Below, in pieces: positions 33,028-41,248 of a DNA stretch of 57,257 nucleotides; the first letter of the stretch is position 1; the number at the start of each line of letters is the position of its first letter. Both the position numbers and the translations under genes were made by a program. Location: the NCBI GenBank assembly GCA_030620995.1, contig JAUXIK010000012.1:1-57257 (forward strand). Reading direction: 5' to 3'. The notes beneath the pieces were generated by a model. It had not been told where the DNA came from. It saw nothing but the letters and a program-made list of their open reading frames with translations, and made no database searches. Source of the stretch: Candidatus Aegiribacteria sp. (GTDB lineage: Bacteria; Fermentibacterota; Fermentibacteria; Fermentibacterales; JCC-6).

Positions 33028-33069
33028 TACTTTATTCCCGACCGGTGAAGAACAAGACTTCCATTTGAA

Positions 33070-33174
33070 ATGCTTGAAAGTATTGCAACTGAGATAATTG
33101 ACGAGGTGCCGGGTGTAGTCAGCGTTACGTACAATATTACTTCAAAACCACCTTCGACTATTGAAACTGTTTAA
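33070..33174 (+). pseudogene. Possible remnant of a FolB-like gene tail
   Basis: A 34-codon open stretch ([15 protein letters not shown]...[15 protein letters not shown]) looks like the last helix and strand of the dihydroneopterin aldolase family, which end with an amphipathic helix, a valine-rich strand and a KP motif. The upstream two thirds of such a gene are not visible in any frame, the segment has no ribosome site and its tail overlaps the stop of the convergent lipoprotein gene. It may be a decayed gene end or chance. Confidence 0.25.
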
Positions 33175-33929
33175 TCCCGGGCCTGTCGCTGTTCGAAAAG
33201 AATTGCGTACTTCACTGCCATGAGTCTGATGGATGCATCGGCTTCATGGCTTGCGAGTATCTCTCTCCAGATTCCTGATGCCTGATAGACATTTCCTGTT
33301 ACGGTGTAGATCAGGGCTGCTGCAGCAAGAGCTTTGAATGGTGGTGATTCTGCCATAAGACATATTTCAAGTTGCCGGAGCGCTACATCAGGATCCCCGT
33401 TATTCCAGGCTATTTCTGACTGAATCAGCGCTATGTCGAATTTGTGCGACCATGGTTTAAGCATTGCCAGAACACTGTCAGGCCCTTCGGTTTCAAGAAG
33501 AATAAGAGCGAAGTTATATGCTGGTACAGACCAGGAAGGGTCAGTGTCCATCGCTGCTTCCAGAAGGATGCAAATAGATAATGTGTCTTCTGTTTCGAGC
33601 ATCTCAGTAGCTTCCCTTACCAGTCTTGCGGCATCGAGGCGATTTTCAAGCGCTTCCGAGAGATTTTCGGGAAAGGGAAATCGAATTTCTTCACCCGGCT
33701 GAGGTTTTTCCTGTGGGAGATAACCGGACTGAATAGCCAGTATCTCAGCACCGTCCTGAATATCTATTGCCCACGCGATAAAAGCCCATCCGTCATTTTC
33801 CTTCCAGGTATATCTGCACCACTCGTTCTCCTCAAGAAAAGTTCTATCCGGGAGCAGAACAGAATCAGATGGGCCACAGGCTGATCCGATGAGAATAGTG
33901 GAGCAGACAGCTATCAGAAAAGGTTTCAA
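33171..33929 (-). CDS. TPR-like lipoprotein
   Basis: A 252-residue lipoprotein: [18 protein letters not shown] with the lipobox Cys at residue 18. Residues 30-85 form a beta-rich segment that ends in [10 protein letters not shown], like the linker of LysM-type proteins; residues 90-250 form paired helices with TPR-like spacing ([57 protein letters not shown]). It would act as a periplasmic or outer-membrane scaffold. It overlaps the dus gene by 4 bases, so the two are co-transcribed. I cannot name its partner. Confidence 0.72.
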   Translation of the reverse strand: MKPFLIAVCSTILIGSACGPSDSVLLPDRTFLEENEWCRYTWKENDGWAFIAWAIDIQDGAEILAIQSGYLPQEKPQPGEEIRFPFPENLSEALENRLDAARLVREATEMLETEDTLSICILLEAAMDTDPSWSVPAYNFALILLETEGPDSVLAMLKPWSHKFDIALIQSEIAWNNGDPDVALRQLEICLMAESPPFKALAAAALIYTVTGNVYQASGIWREILASHEADASIRLMAVKYAILFEQRQARD

Positions 33930-34915
33930 GAGTGTTCAATCCTCTCCATTCTCAGGAAATCCTCAGCTTCAGCAAGAATACCATTTAAATCTGTCATATT
34001 TTCTACATGCACCGCTTTCCTGCGCAATCCGGATGCACCCCTGAATCCTTTGAGGTAATTCAGCAGATGCCCTCTCAATATATGATACACATGCTCCCTG
34101 GGAATATACTCTTTCATCATCTCAAACTGCTTTCTGATTACTGATGAAAGTTCTCCCGGCAGTGGGACAGCGTCTTCCTGTCTGCCGGACAATCCCCTGA
34201 AAATCCACGGATTGCCAAGAGCGCCTCTGCCTATCATCAATCCTGATGCTCCGGTGGAATTCTTCAAATCAATCGCGGCTTCAACATTTATAGCGTCTCC
34301 GTTTGCTATGACCGGAACCGGAGAACAATTGACTATGCGCTTAATCTCCGGTATTCTGACCTTGCCTGCAAACATATCAGAACGATATCTGCCATGAACC
34401 GCGATTGCAGCGGCTCCCTCATCTGCCAGAATTTTCGGAAGACTGTCGGGTACAGGTTCTTCGGGTGACCAGCCTGTGCGGATCTTGACCGTAACAGGAA
34501 GATCGGTTTCAGATGATACTGCTCTTACGATCGCTGCGAGCCTTTGTATATCCCGAAGAAGCGCTGAACCAGAGCCGCTTCTAAGGACTTTCTTTACAGG
34601 GCATCCGGCATTGATATCGATGAAGTCAAAACCGAGTTCTGATACAAGTGATGAAGCTCTTGAAAAATCATCAGGCCTGCTTCCGAATAACTGTACACCA
34701 ATCGGCTTTTCTTCAGGATCGTATTGCAGCAGTTTTTTCGTTTTGACTGACCGCCTGGACAATCCGGCTGCCGCAACCATCTCGGTAACAACTGCTGTAG
34801 CACCCATCGAACGGCATATCCTCCTGAAGGCGGAATCAGTGGAACCGGCCATAGGCGCAAGCACGATACCGTGAGTGTAGCTTTTAATTGAACTGTAATC
34901 CATAGATGCAAACAT
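33926..34915 (-). CDS. tRNA-dihydrouridine synthase
   Basis: FMN enzyme of the Dus family (329 residues) that reduces specific uridines in tRNA. Motifs: LAPMAGSTDSAFRRICRSMGA at the N terminus, GVQLFGSRP, the catalytic Cys in DINAGCPVKKVLRSGSGSALL near residue 103, the KIRTGW strand, AIAVHGRYR and VIANGDAINVEA plus GLMIGRGALGNPWIF. Among Dus types it is closest in pattern to DusB. The C-terminal helical RNA-binding part is present. The start is ATG 34915 or 34903; neither has a clear ribosome site. Confidence 0.93.
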   Translation of the reverse strand: MFASMDYSSIKSYTHGIVLAPMAGSTDSAFRRICRSMGATAVVTEMVAAAGLSRRSVKTKKLLQYDPEEKPIGVQLFGSRPDDFSRASSLVSELGFDFIDINAGCPVKKVLRSGSGSALLRDIQRLAAIVRAVSSETDLPVTVKIRTGWSPEEPVPDSLPKILADEGAAAIAVHGRYRSDMFAGKVRIPEIKRIVNCSPVPVIANGDAINVEAAIDLKNSTGASGLMIGRGALGNPWIFRGLSGRQEDAVPLPGELSSVIRKQFEMMKEYIPREHVYHILRGHLLNYLKGFRGASGLRRKAVHVENMTDLNGILAEAEDFLRMERIEHS

Positions 34916-34986
34916 AAGAAGGGGATGACTTGAATAACAATTACCAGGATATTCGATTTGCTGGTACAGAGAAAGAAAGGGTAGAA

Positions 34987-35547
34987 ATGCTTTGTGATAT
35001 CTGTCTGTTTCTGGACAGTAAAACTGAAGACAAGATAAACCGGGTGTGGAGCATACTCAGAACAAGAGGATTTTCATCGCCTCTGCTCAGATCAGGCGGA
35101 AAGCCACATCTTACCCTTGCCATATGGGATAACCTCGAACCTGATCTGATACTTGATGATATAGTGGAATTTGCTGCTGGTCATCGAGCATTCCCTGTAA
35201 CATTCTCATTTATCGCCACCTTTGGCCTGGCAAGCGGTACGGTGTTTCTGGGACCTGTCATAACTCCCTCTCTTTTATCGGTGCATGACAGACTGTACAG
35301 AATTTTCGATGAACTTTCCGATCTTTCGGAGGGTCTCTACCGTCCCGGATGCTGGGTTCCGCACTGCTCACTGTCACTCGGACTTGAACCTGAACTGATA
35401 CTTGACGCTATGAGCGTCTGTCTTGATATCATAAATCTGCCGATAAGAGGTTGGATAAAGGAGATAGGTGTTCTGACATTCGAGAAGGAATCAGTACACT
35501 CTATAAGAAGTTACAAACTTACAGATCCAACAGATTCAAACCTGTAA
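34987..35547 (+). CDS. 2H phosphoesterase / 2'-5' RNA ligase-like protein
   Basis: A 186-residue protein with the two H-x-T/S-x motifs that define the 2H phosphoesterase fold: KPHLTLAIW near residue 38 and VPHCSLSLG near residue 138. Relatives open cyclic phosphodiester ends of RNA or other 2',3'-cyclic nucleotides. I prefer ATG 34987, which has AAAGGG upstream and starts at the domain; a TTG at 34930 with AAGGGG is also possible and would add 19 residues. Its end overlaps lipA tail to tail by 29 bases, and it diverges from the dus gene. Confidence 0.78.
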   Translation: MLCDICLFLDSKTEDKINRVWSILRTRGFSSPLLRSGGKPHLTLAIWDNLEPDLILDDIVEFAAGHRAFPVTFSFIATFGLASGTVFLGPVITPSLLSVHDRLYRIFDELSDLSEGLYRPGCWVPHCSLSLGLEPELILDAMSVCLDIINLPIRGWIKEIGVLTFEKESVHSIRSYKLTDPTDSNL

Positions 35548-36421
35548 TTTCACTTCTGTAGTTCAACTCTGCGTGAAAAGAACTTCGCACCAGCGGCCCG
35601 GACGCAACTGAATTAAAACCCTCAGAAAGCGCGAAATCTCTCCAATTATCGAATTCTCCGGGTGTTACATACCTGTCGACGGGCCAATGTTTTCTTGAAG
35701 GCTGAAGGTACTGACCAAGGGTAAGCATAGTCACACCACTGGATCGGAGATCATGGATTGCCTTTCTGACACCATCATCCTGCTCGCCAAGGCCGAGCAT
35801 GAGCCCGCTTTTGAGCGGGGTGGAGGGAGACAGCTTTCCATACCGGGCAAGGATTGAAAGAGACAGATTGTAGGACGCATCAGGTCTTACAGCGGAAAAG
35901 AGTTTTTCTACAGTCTCAAGATTATGATTGAATACATCCGGTTCTGCTTTCGCAACTGTTTTCAGAGCAGCGTTATTACCTTTGAAATCCGGTGTCAGTA
36001 CTTCAATTCTGACACCTTCTATTCTATTCCTCAGCGCTCCAACAGTTTTCGCAAAATGCCCGGCACCGCCGTCCGGAAGATCATCCCGTGTTACCGAAGT
36101 AATCACGACATATGAAAGGTTCATCTCCGCTGCGGCTTCAGCCACACGATCAGGCTCATCAGGATGAAGAGAATACGGTTTCTCAGCTTTGGCTCCTATT
36201 GCGCAGTACCCGCATGATCTTGTGCAAACGTTTCCAAGTATCAGAAAAGTAGCCGTACCTTGCTGATAACAGTAACCAAGATTAGGACATTTTGCCTGTC
36301 TGCAGACTGTGGCAAGGCTGTATTTCCGCAGAATACCTCTTACTTTTGCAGCCTCCTCGGCACCTCTGGACGGCATTTTCAGCCAGTCAGGTTTTTTTCT
36401 GTATTTCATTTCTGCATTCAC
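35519..36421 (-). CDS. lipA: Lipoyl synthase
   Basis: Radical SAM enzyme that inserts two sulfur atoms into protein-bound octanoyl groups. The 300-residue product has the auxiliary-cluster motif CRQAKCPNLGYC near residue 40, the radical SAM motif CTRSCGYCAIG near 67, and the VITSVTRDDLPDGGA and SGLMLGLGE blocks of LipA, plus the C-terminal conserved serine (SGPLVRSSFHA) that in known enzymes ligates the auxiliary cluster. The GTG at 36421 or ATG 36409 lies inside the end of the octanoyltransferase gene (35-base overlap), so the two are coupled. Confidence 0.95.
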   Translation of the reverse strand: MNAEMKYRKKPDWLKMPSRGAEEAAKVRGILRKYSLATVCRQAKCPNLGYCYQQGTATFLILGNVCTRSCGYCAIGAKAEKPYSLHPDEPDRVAEAAAEMNLSYVVITSVTRDDLPDGGAGHFAKTVGALRNRIEGVRIEVLTPDFKGNNAALKTVAKAEPDVFNHNLETVEKLFSAVRPDASYNLSLSILARYGKLSPSTPLKSGLMLGLGEQDDGVRKAIHDLRSSGVTMLTLGQYLQPSRKHWPVDRYVTPGEFDNWRDFALSEGFNSVASGPLVRSSFHAELNYRSEITGLNLLDL

Positions 36422-37205
36422 TTAACAGCTCGTTGAGCCTTTTTCTATCCAATGTTTCAAAATCACTGTAATGAAGATCCTCGCCAAGAACATCTTTGAA
36501 AGAAGAGTGCAGGGCGTTTTCCATATCCAGAATTTTCAGTTCCGGCTTGAATTCCCATATACATGCAATACCCTCCTTCAGGTGATGAGCAAGTATGTTC
36601 TTATGATGAGTGGAAGTGTTATGAGGGAGGTAGTCAAGTATTTTCATCTGATCATTCAAAAACAGAATTGATCCATGTTCAAGAAAAACACTCCTGCTGC
36701 GAGCCTGTGCGCTTCCCACAAGCTTCCTGCCGTCAGGTGTACCGACTTCCCATTTCCCGTGGGAGGTAAAGCACGGATTGCTTCTCATTCTTGGTCCTCC
36801 GGCACGGTGACGGTCTGTAGAACTGACTGACACCGGTATGTCAAGAATATTCATGGCTTTAACCATGGGCACGGAAACTTTCATGAGAGCTTCACTTATG
36901 GAACCGGATACAAGTGGATGCTCTATTCCAGCTACGATACTGTAGGTCAATTCTGTTTCGTGCCATACAGCCCGTCCGCCTGTTGGTCTTCGTACTACGT
37001 GGAATCCATCACGAAGAAGCAGATCACAGTTTATTTCACTGTCTCGATTCTGCAGCTTTCCGATTGAAACGCAGGCCGGTTCCCATCCATACGTTCGGAG
37101 AACAAAACTCCATCTACCATCGCGCACCTGTTCCATCAGGTATTTATCGAAAGCCATGTTCCAGAGACCTTCATGCTTTCCTGTTCTGAAATGCACAGCT
37201 TTCAT
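36387..37205 (-). CDS. lipM: LipM-type octanoyltransferase / lipoate-protein ligase family
   Basis: A 272-residue BPL/LplA-fold acyltransferase. RRPTGGRAVWHETELTYSI and GRKLVGSAQARSRSVFLEHGSI are the family signatures, and the Cys in NPCFTSHGKWEVG is at the place of the catalytic Cys of Bacillus LipM. Together with lipA immediately downstream this suggests de novo lipoylation: octanoyl transfer from ACP to a carrier protein, then sulfur insertion. A lipoate ligase role is less likely because the usual ATP-linked C-terminal accessory domain is absent. LipB-type enzymes have a different fold signature and are not seen here. Confidence 0.85.
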   Translation of the reverse strand: MKAVHFRTGKHEGLWNMAFDKYLMEQVRDGRWSFVLRTYGWEPACVSIGKLQNRDSEINCDLLLRDGFHVVRRPTGGRAVWHETELTYSIVAGIEHPLVSGSISEALMKVSVPMVKAMNILDIPVSVSSTDRHRAGGPRMRSNPCFTSHGKWEVGTPDGRKLVGSAQARSRSVFLEHGSILFLNDQMKILDYLPHNTSTHHKNILAHHLKEGIACIWEFKPELKILDMENALHSSFKDVLGEDLHYSDFETLDRKRLNELLSECRNEIQKKT

Positions 37206-37241
37206 GAATATATACGTTCCTTCATATTTCTCGAATTTCGT

Positions 37242-39398
37242 TTACTCTCCCATATCCAGCATCTGCCAGAAGAAAGCGTATAGATCGGATATTCTGTCCA
37301 GGCTTTCGGACAGGCCCACCGCTCCCCCGTGCCCGGATCTTTCATGAATCGACATCAGGATGGGAGCATCTCCGGCCTGAGCAGCCTGCAGTCTTGCTCC
37401 GTACTTGAAGCTGTGCCCGGGAACCACTCTGTCATCGTGATCTGCGGTTGATATCAGAACCGGTGGATACTCGATATTCGACACGATGTTGTGGTATGGA
37501 GAGTAATCGATAAGGAACTCAAATTCGTCCGGATCATCTGGATCGCCGTATTCGGATATCCAGGCCCATCCGATTGTAAACAGGTGAAAGCGAAGCATAT
37601 CCATCACACCCATGGAGGGAGCAGCCGCACCGAAAAGGTCCGGTCTCATGTTCAGGCATGCCGCGATCAGGGTTCCCCCGTTGGAGCCCCCGGAGATGGC
37701 GAGCTTCGGCGTCGAGGTGTAACCTTTATCTATAAGGTACTCCGCCGCACAGATGAAATCGCCGAATACGACCGGGCGGTTCTCCTTGACTCCTGCCAGG
37801 TGCCACGCCTCACCGTACTCTCCACCACCGCGGATGCAGGGTAGAGCGTAGATTCCGCCCATCTCCAGCCATACAAGCCTTGAGGTACTGAACCAGGGTT
37901 TCATCGACACTCCGAACCCTCCGTAACCGTTCAGCAGCGTGGGATTCGACCCGTCCAGCTCGATGCCTTTCGGGTAGACCAGAAACATCGGTATCATCGT
38001 TCCGTCATGGCTCTCAAAGAAAACCTGTTCTTCCTCGTATCCGGAGAGATCCGCGTTTATCTCGGGTGCCCAGAGGAAAGTGCTCTCACCGGTCTCGAAG
38101 TCATACCTGTAAACTTCTCCAGGATGGAGGAGGGAGCTGAAAATGTAGAAACTTTCGGTGTCCGACTGAAAACCCCAGAAGCCCCACACTGTTCCCGGAG
38201 CGGGGAGCTCAAGCTCCTTCTGCAGCTTACCTTCAATGTCGTACAGGTACACCCTGTCGTATGCATCCCACGAGTATCGGAGTACCAGTGACTCGCTGTT
38301 GTTCATGATGGAAGCGTTCTCCAGTATCTCCTCTGACTCGGGCACGATCTCTTTCCAGTTCACGCGGGAGGGCTCGGTAATGTCGATGCAGATGATCCTC
38401 TCGTTCGGAGCGTCCAAATCTGTGCAAAAATAGAATTCTTCACCGATGTTACCGATCAGTGAGTATTGCGCGTCAAAATCTCCAAGAAGCTCAACCACCT
38501 GTCTATCTTCCGACAGCAGATCTATGTAGAATATCCCGTTCTTCCTCACCAGGCTCGAGTCCCAGATCCATATTGTAAGGTACCGGCCGTCATCCGTTTC
38601 ATAGGCTCCCAGGAACCACTCGGGCTTGTCCGGCCGCTCGTAAATCAAACTGTCCTGCTCCTGCGAATTACCGAGACTGTGGAAGAAGATTCTCTGGTTA
38701 TCGTTTCGCTCTATATATTCCTGACCCTCCTCGGGTTCTTCGTACCTGGTATAGTAAAAACCTGTATTATCGCCATTCCAGCTAACCCCGCCCTTTATCC
38801 AGAGGATGGTATCTCCAAGAGCAGCTTTTGTCTCGATATCCATTACGTACCATGTGGACCAGTCCGACCCGCTCTCGCTGGTCGCCCAGGCGAGCAGCTC
38901 ACCATCGTTTGTTACGCTGGCTCCTGCAAGGGACAGCCTTGCCTCGATGGGGAATTCGTTAGGGTCGATAAGCACAACCGGTTCAGCATCAAGGGTCTCT
39001 CGGTAACAGAACAAGGAGTGATCCTGCAGCCCGTCGTTGAGGGTGAAAAAGTAGCGCTCACCTCTCCTGTAGGGCATTGAGTAGCGCTGGTAATCGTATA
39101 GATCCTCAAACCTTTCCCTTATCCAGTTCCTGTGCTCAATAACCTTGATGAAGCTGTCACAGAGCTCGTTCTGCGCAGCTATCCACTCCAGTGTTTCACC
39201 GGAATCCACGTCCTCAAGCCACCGGTATGAATCCGGAACGAGTGTTCCGAAGTAATCATCCACCTGATCGGACATTCTGGCTTCCGGATACTCGATATCG
39301 AAAGCACCGGTGGAAACGCAGATCGCTAAGACAAAAAGTAATATTATCGACTTCAAATGACCGCTCCATCTCTGTAAGAGAGAACTAAGAACTATCAT
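37242..39398 (-). CDS. Prolyl oligopeptidase (S9A), exported
   Basis: A 718-residue serine peptidase that cuts short peptides after proline. It has a signal peptide (SIILLFVLAICVSTGAFD), the propeller domain with DDYFGTLVPDSYRWLED, and the C-terminal alpha/beta-hydrolase domain: LLNGYGGFG, active Ser in ISGGSNGGTL near residue 570, Asp in STADHDDRVVPGHS near 653 and His in RSGHGGAV near 689. The catalytic triad is intact. It is predicted periplasmic. In sampled 60-base lines its GC content is 62-65 percent, well above neighbouring genes (about 45), which suggests recent transfer. It diverges from the PorV-like gene. Confidence 0.93.
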   Translation of the reverse strand: MIVLSSLLQRWSGHLKSIILLFVLAICVSTGAFDIEYPEARMSDQVDDYFGTLVPDSYRWLEDVDSGETLEWIAAQNELCDSFIKVIEHRNWIRERFEDLYDYQRYSMPYRRGERYFFTLNDGLQDHSLFCYRETLDAEPVVLIDPNEFPIEARLSLAGASVTNDGELLAWATSESGSDWSTWYVMDIETKAALGDTILWIKGGVSWNGDNTGFYYTRYEEPEEGQEYIERNDNQRIFFHSLGNSQEQDSLIYERPDKPEWFLGAYETDDGRYLTIWIWDSSLVRKNGIFYIDLLSEDRQVVELLGDFDAQYSLIGNIGEEFYFCTDLDAPNERIICIDITEPSRVNWKEIVPESEEILENASIMNNSESLVLRYSWDAYDRVYLYDIEGKLQKELELPAPGTVWGFWGFQSDTESFYIFSSLLHPGEVYRYDFETGESTFLWAPEINADLSGYEEEQVFFESHDGTMIPMFLVYPKGIELDGSNPTLLNGYGGFGVSMKPWFSTSRLVWLEMGGIYALPCIRGGGEYGEAWHLAGVKENRPVVFGDFICAAEYLIDKGYTSTPKLAISGGSNGGTLIAACLNMRPDLFGAAAPSMGVMDMLRFHLFTIGWAWISEYGDPDDPDEFEFLIDYSPYHNIVSNIEYPPVLISTADHDDRVVPGHSFKYGARLQAAQAGDAPILMSIHERSGHGGAVGLSESLDRISDLYAFFWQMLDMGE

Positions 39399-39412
39399 GA
39401 AAAATATAATAA

Positions 39413-39448
39413 AATAATCTTTTTATGAATACTCTTCAGAAGATTATT
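39413..39448. repeat. Inverted repeat upstream of the S9 peptidase gene
   Basis: AATAATCTT (39413-39421) and AAGATTATT (39440-39448) are perfect 9-base arms with an 18-base loop, 15 bases upstream of the S9 start codon. It could be an operator or a leader hairpin. Confidence 0.3.
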
Positions 39449-39513
39449 ATTAAGTGATATGATTCTCCTTCAACTCAATATTCCGGAATCTTGTTGAGTC
39501 AAAAGTGGAACTA

Positions 39514-39542
39514 TTGTCAATCTGCATGATAGAGGCTAGATA
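39514..39542 (+). promoter_or_regulatory. Sigma-70-like promoter of the PorV-like gene
   Basis: TTGTCA (39514-39519), 17-base spacer, TAGATA (39537-39542); transcription would begin near 39549, about 38 bases before the ATG. It probably drives the following plus-strand operon through surE and beyond. Confidence 0.45.
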
Positions 39543-39586
39543 ATGCATAATATGTAAATTGATATTTTCATTGAAATGCGAGGGCC

Positions 39587-40489
39587 ATGATCAAAATATT
39601 TCTTGCTGGATTACTCATATTTGCTGTGTTCCCGGTGTTTTCCTCAGATGAAGTATACCGTGACGCAGGTGCGGGAGCTTTCAGTTTTCTCAAGATCGAT
39701 CCCGGAGCAAGAGCAGCCGCGCTCGGTGGAACAGGGGTGCTGAACAGTGGAAGTCTGGCAGGATTCACTAATCCGGCTCTTCTCGCTTCAATTGAAACAG
39801 GTGCAATAGCAGCCGGACACAATCAATGGCTTGGAGATGCTTCACAGAACTACCTTGCCTGGAATTTTATAGCAGGTTCCGTTAAATGTGCTCTCGGCGG
39901 CCGCTTTCTTCATGCCGGAGACCTTGAGATGAGGAATGAAGCGACTTCTGAACCGCTGGATACTTTTTCCGCATGGGACATGTCTTTCCATGCAGCAGGC
40001 GCGGTTCGACTGGGAATGTTCGACCTCGGATTGGGAATAAAGATAATCCGTGAAAAAATATGGCTGGAAAGTTCATCAGGTGTAGCTTTTGACGCAGGTC
40101 TGGTGGTACATCCAATGACCAATCTGGATATTGCCGCCGCGTTGCAGCATATAGGCCCATCAGTGACCATGGTTGATAACGATTTCAGGCTTCCGTCAAC
40201 CTGGAGGGCTGGAGCAAGATATACTTTCGGGCTGCCGATCGGGTTACTCGCATTAACAGGAGAGGTCAGGAAACCGCTTGATAACAGCTTCTCAGCCGGC
40301 AGCGGTCTGGAATACACACCAAAAAGATGGCTGAGCCTCAGATTCGGCATGAGGTTTTTTGATGACTCAAGAGACCTGACAGCGGGCATGGGTCTTTCAG
40401 CAGGAGGGTGGATACTCGATTACGCCTTCGTTCCTGTGAACTACGCTATGGGAACAGTGCATCGTTTTTCACTTCAGAGGTCTCTTTAA
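39587..40489 (+). CDS. PorV/PorQ-family outer-membrane beta-barrel protein
   Basis: A 300-residue exported barrel: signal peptide (MIKIFLAGLLIFAVFPVFSS), then DAGAGAFSFLKIDPGARAAALGGTGV, the hallmark start of the PorV/PorQ (UPF0164-like) family, alternating beta strands (VKCALGGRFLHAGDLEM, FDLGLGIKIIREKIWLE, LSLRFGMRFFDDSRDLT) and a final aromatic strand (MGTVHRFSLQRSL). PorV-type proteins shuttle or receive type-IX-secreted proteins at the outer membrane. This fits the two sorting-domain proteins in the window. GAGGG precedes the ATG. surE follows three bases later. Confidence 0.86.
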   Translation: MIKIFLAGLLIFAVFPVFSSDEVYRDAGAGAFSFLKIDPGARAAALGGTGVLNSGSLAGFTNPALLASIETGAIAAGHNQWLGDASQNYLAWNFIAGSVKCALGGRFLHAGDLEMRNEATSEPLDTFSAWDMSFHAAGAVRLGMFDLGLGIKIIREKIWLESSSGVAFDAGLVVHPMTNLDIAAALQHIGPSVTMVDNDFRLPSTWRAGARYTFGLPIGLLALTGEVRKPLDNSFSAGSGLEYTPKRWLSLRFGMRFFDDSRDLTAGMGLSAGGWILDYAFVPVNYAMGTVHRFSLQRSL

Positions 40490-40492
40490 TCC

Positions 40493-41245
40493 ATGCGGAT
40501 ACTTCTGACAAACGATGATGGTTACGATCAGCCGGGACTTCTCGAGCTGGAAAATTCATTGAGAAATAAACACGAAATATGGGTTGTTGCTCCGCTTCAT
40601 CACTGCAGCGGCACAAGCCACTCCGTCGGGCTTTATTCTTCAATGGAGCTCATAAGCGAGGGAAAACGCAAGTGGGCTCTGGATGGAACACCCACAGATT
40701 GCGTAAAGATAGCTCTCATGGAGATTATGAAGGGCAATCCGCCTGATCTGCTCGTATCCGGTATCAATCCGGGAGCGAATCTCTCTAATAACATTCTGTA
40801 TTCCGGAACCGTGGCCGCCGCGATGGAAGCCGCGCTCTGGAACATTCCATCTGTTGCGCTGAGTGTTCAGGTTTCAGAACACGGTGAGAAGCCTTTCTTC
40901 TGCACCGCTTCCTCCGCTCTTGATACGCTTCTTGAAAATGACATAAATAGCAAAATCCCGAATGGAACGATTATCAATTTGAATGTTCCAGCTCTGGATA
41001 TCAGTGAGATCAAGGGTTGGAAATGGACACGAATGGCGCAATTCAGCGCTGACATTTCGTTCAGACAAATTGAACCGGGCAGAGTATTCGCATATGACCG
41101 GTACCGGTCACTTCCGGTGATCGATCCTGATGGTACCGATGTAGACGCGATCCAGAAACATTTTATCAGTATGACTCTGCTCGATGTTAACAGAACATCA
41201 ACCCTGCAGCCACCGATCCTGGAGCTTACAGACGGGAGTTACTGA
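40493..41245 (+). CDS. surE: 5'/3'-nucleotidase SurE
   Basis: A 250-residue stress-survival phosphatase that removes phosphate from nucleoside 5'/3'-monophosphates and polyphosphate. The N-terminal metal motif is LLTNDDGYDQPGL, followed by the VVAPLHHCSGTSHSV segment, WALDGTPTDCVKIAL and VSGINPGANLSNNILYSGTVAAAMEA. All conserved Asp, Asn and Ser metal ligands are visible. It sits between the PorV-like gene and the transglutaminase pair with gaps of only three bases. Confidence 0.94.
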   Translation: MRILLTNDDGYDQPGLLELENSLRNKHEIWVVAPLHHCSGTSHSVGLYSSMELISEGKRKWALDGTPTDCVKIALMEIMKGNPPDLLVSGINPGANLSNNILYSGTVAAAMEAALWNIPSVALSVQVSEHGEKPFFCTASSALDTLLENDINSKIPNGTIINLNVPALDISEIKGWKWTRMAQFSADISFRQIEPGRVFAYDRYRSLPVIDPDGTDVDAIQKHFISMTLLDVNRTSTLQPPILELTDGSY

Positions 41246-41248
41246 GCA

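Noticed and set aside
38466..39080. 204-residue open frame on the plus strand inside the prolyl oligopeptidase gene
   Set aside because: Long antisense frames are expected in GC-rich genes; no motif or ribosome site.
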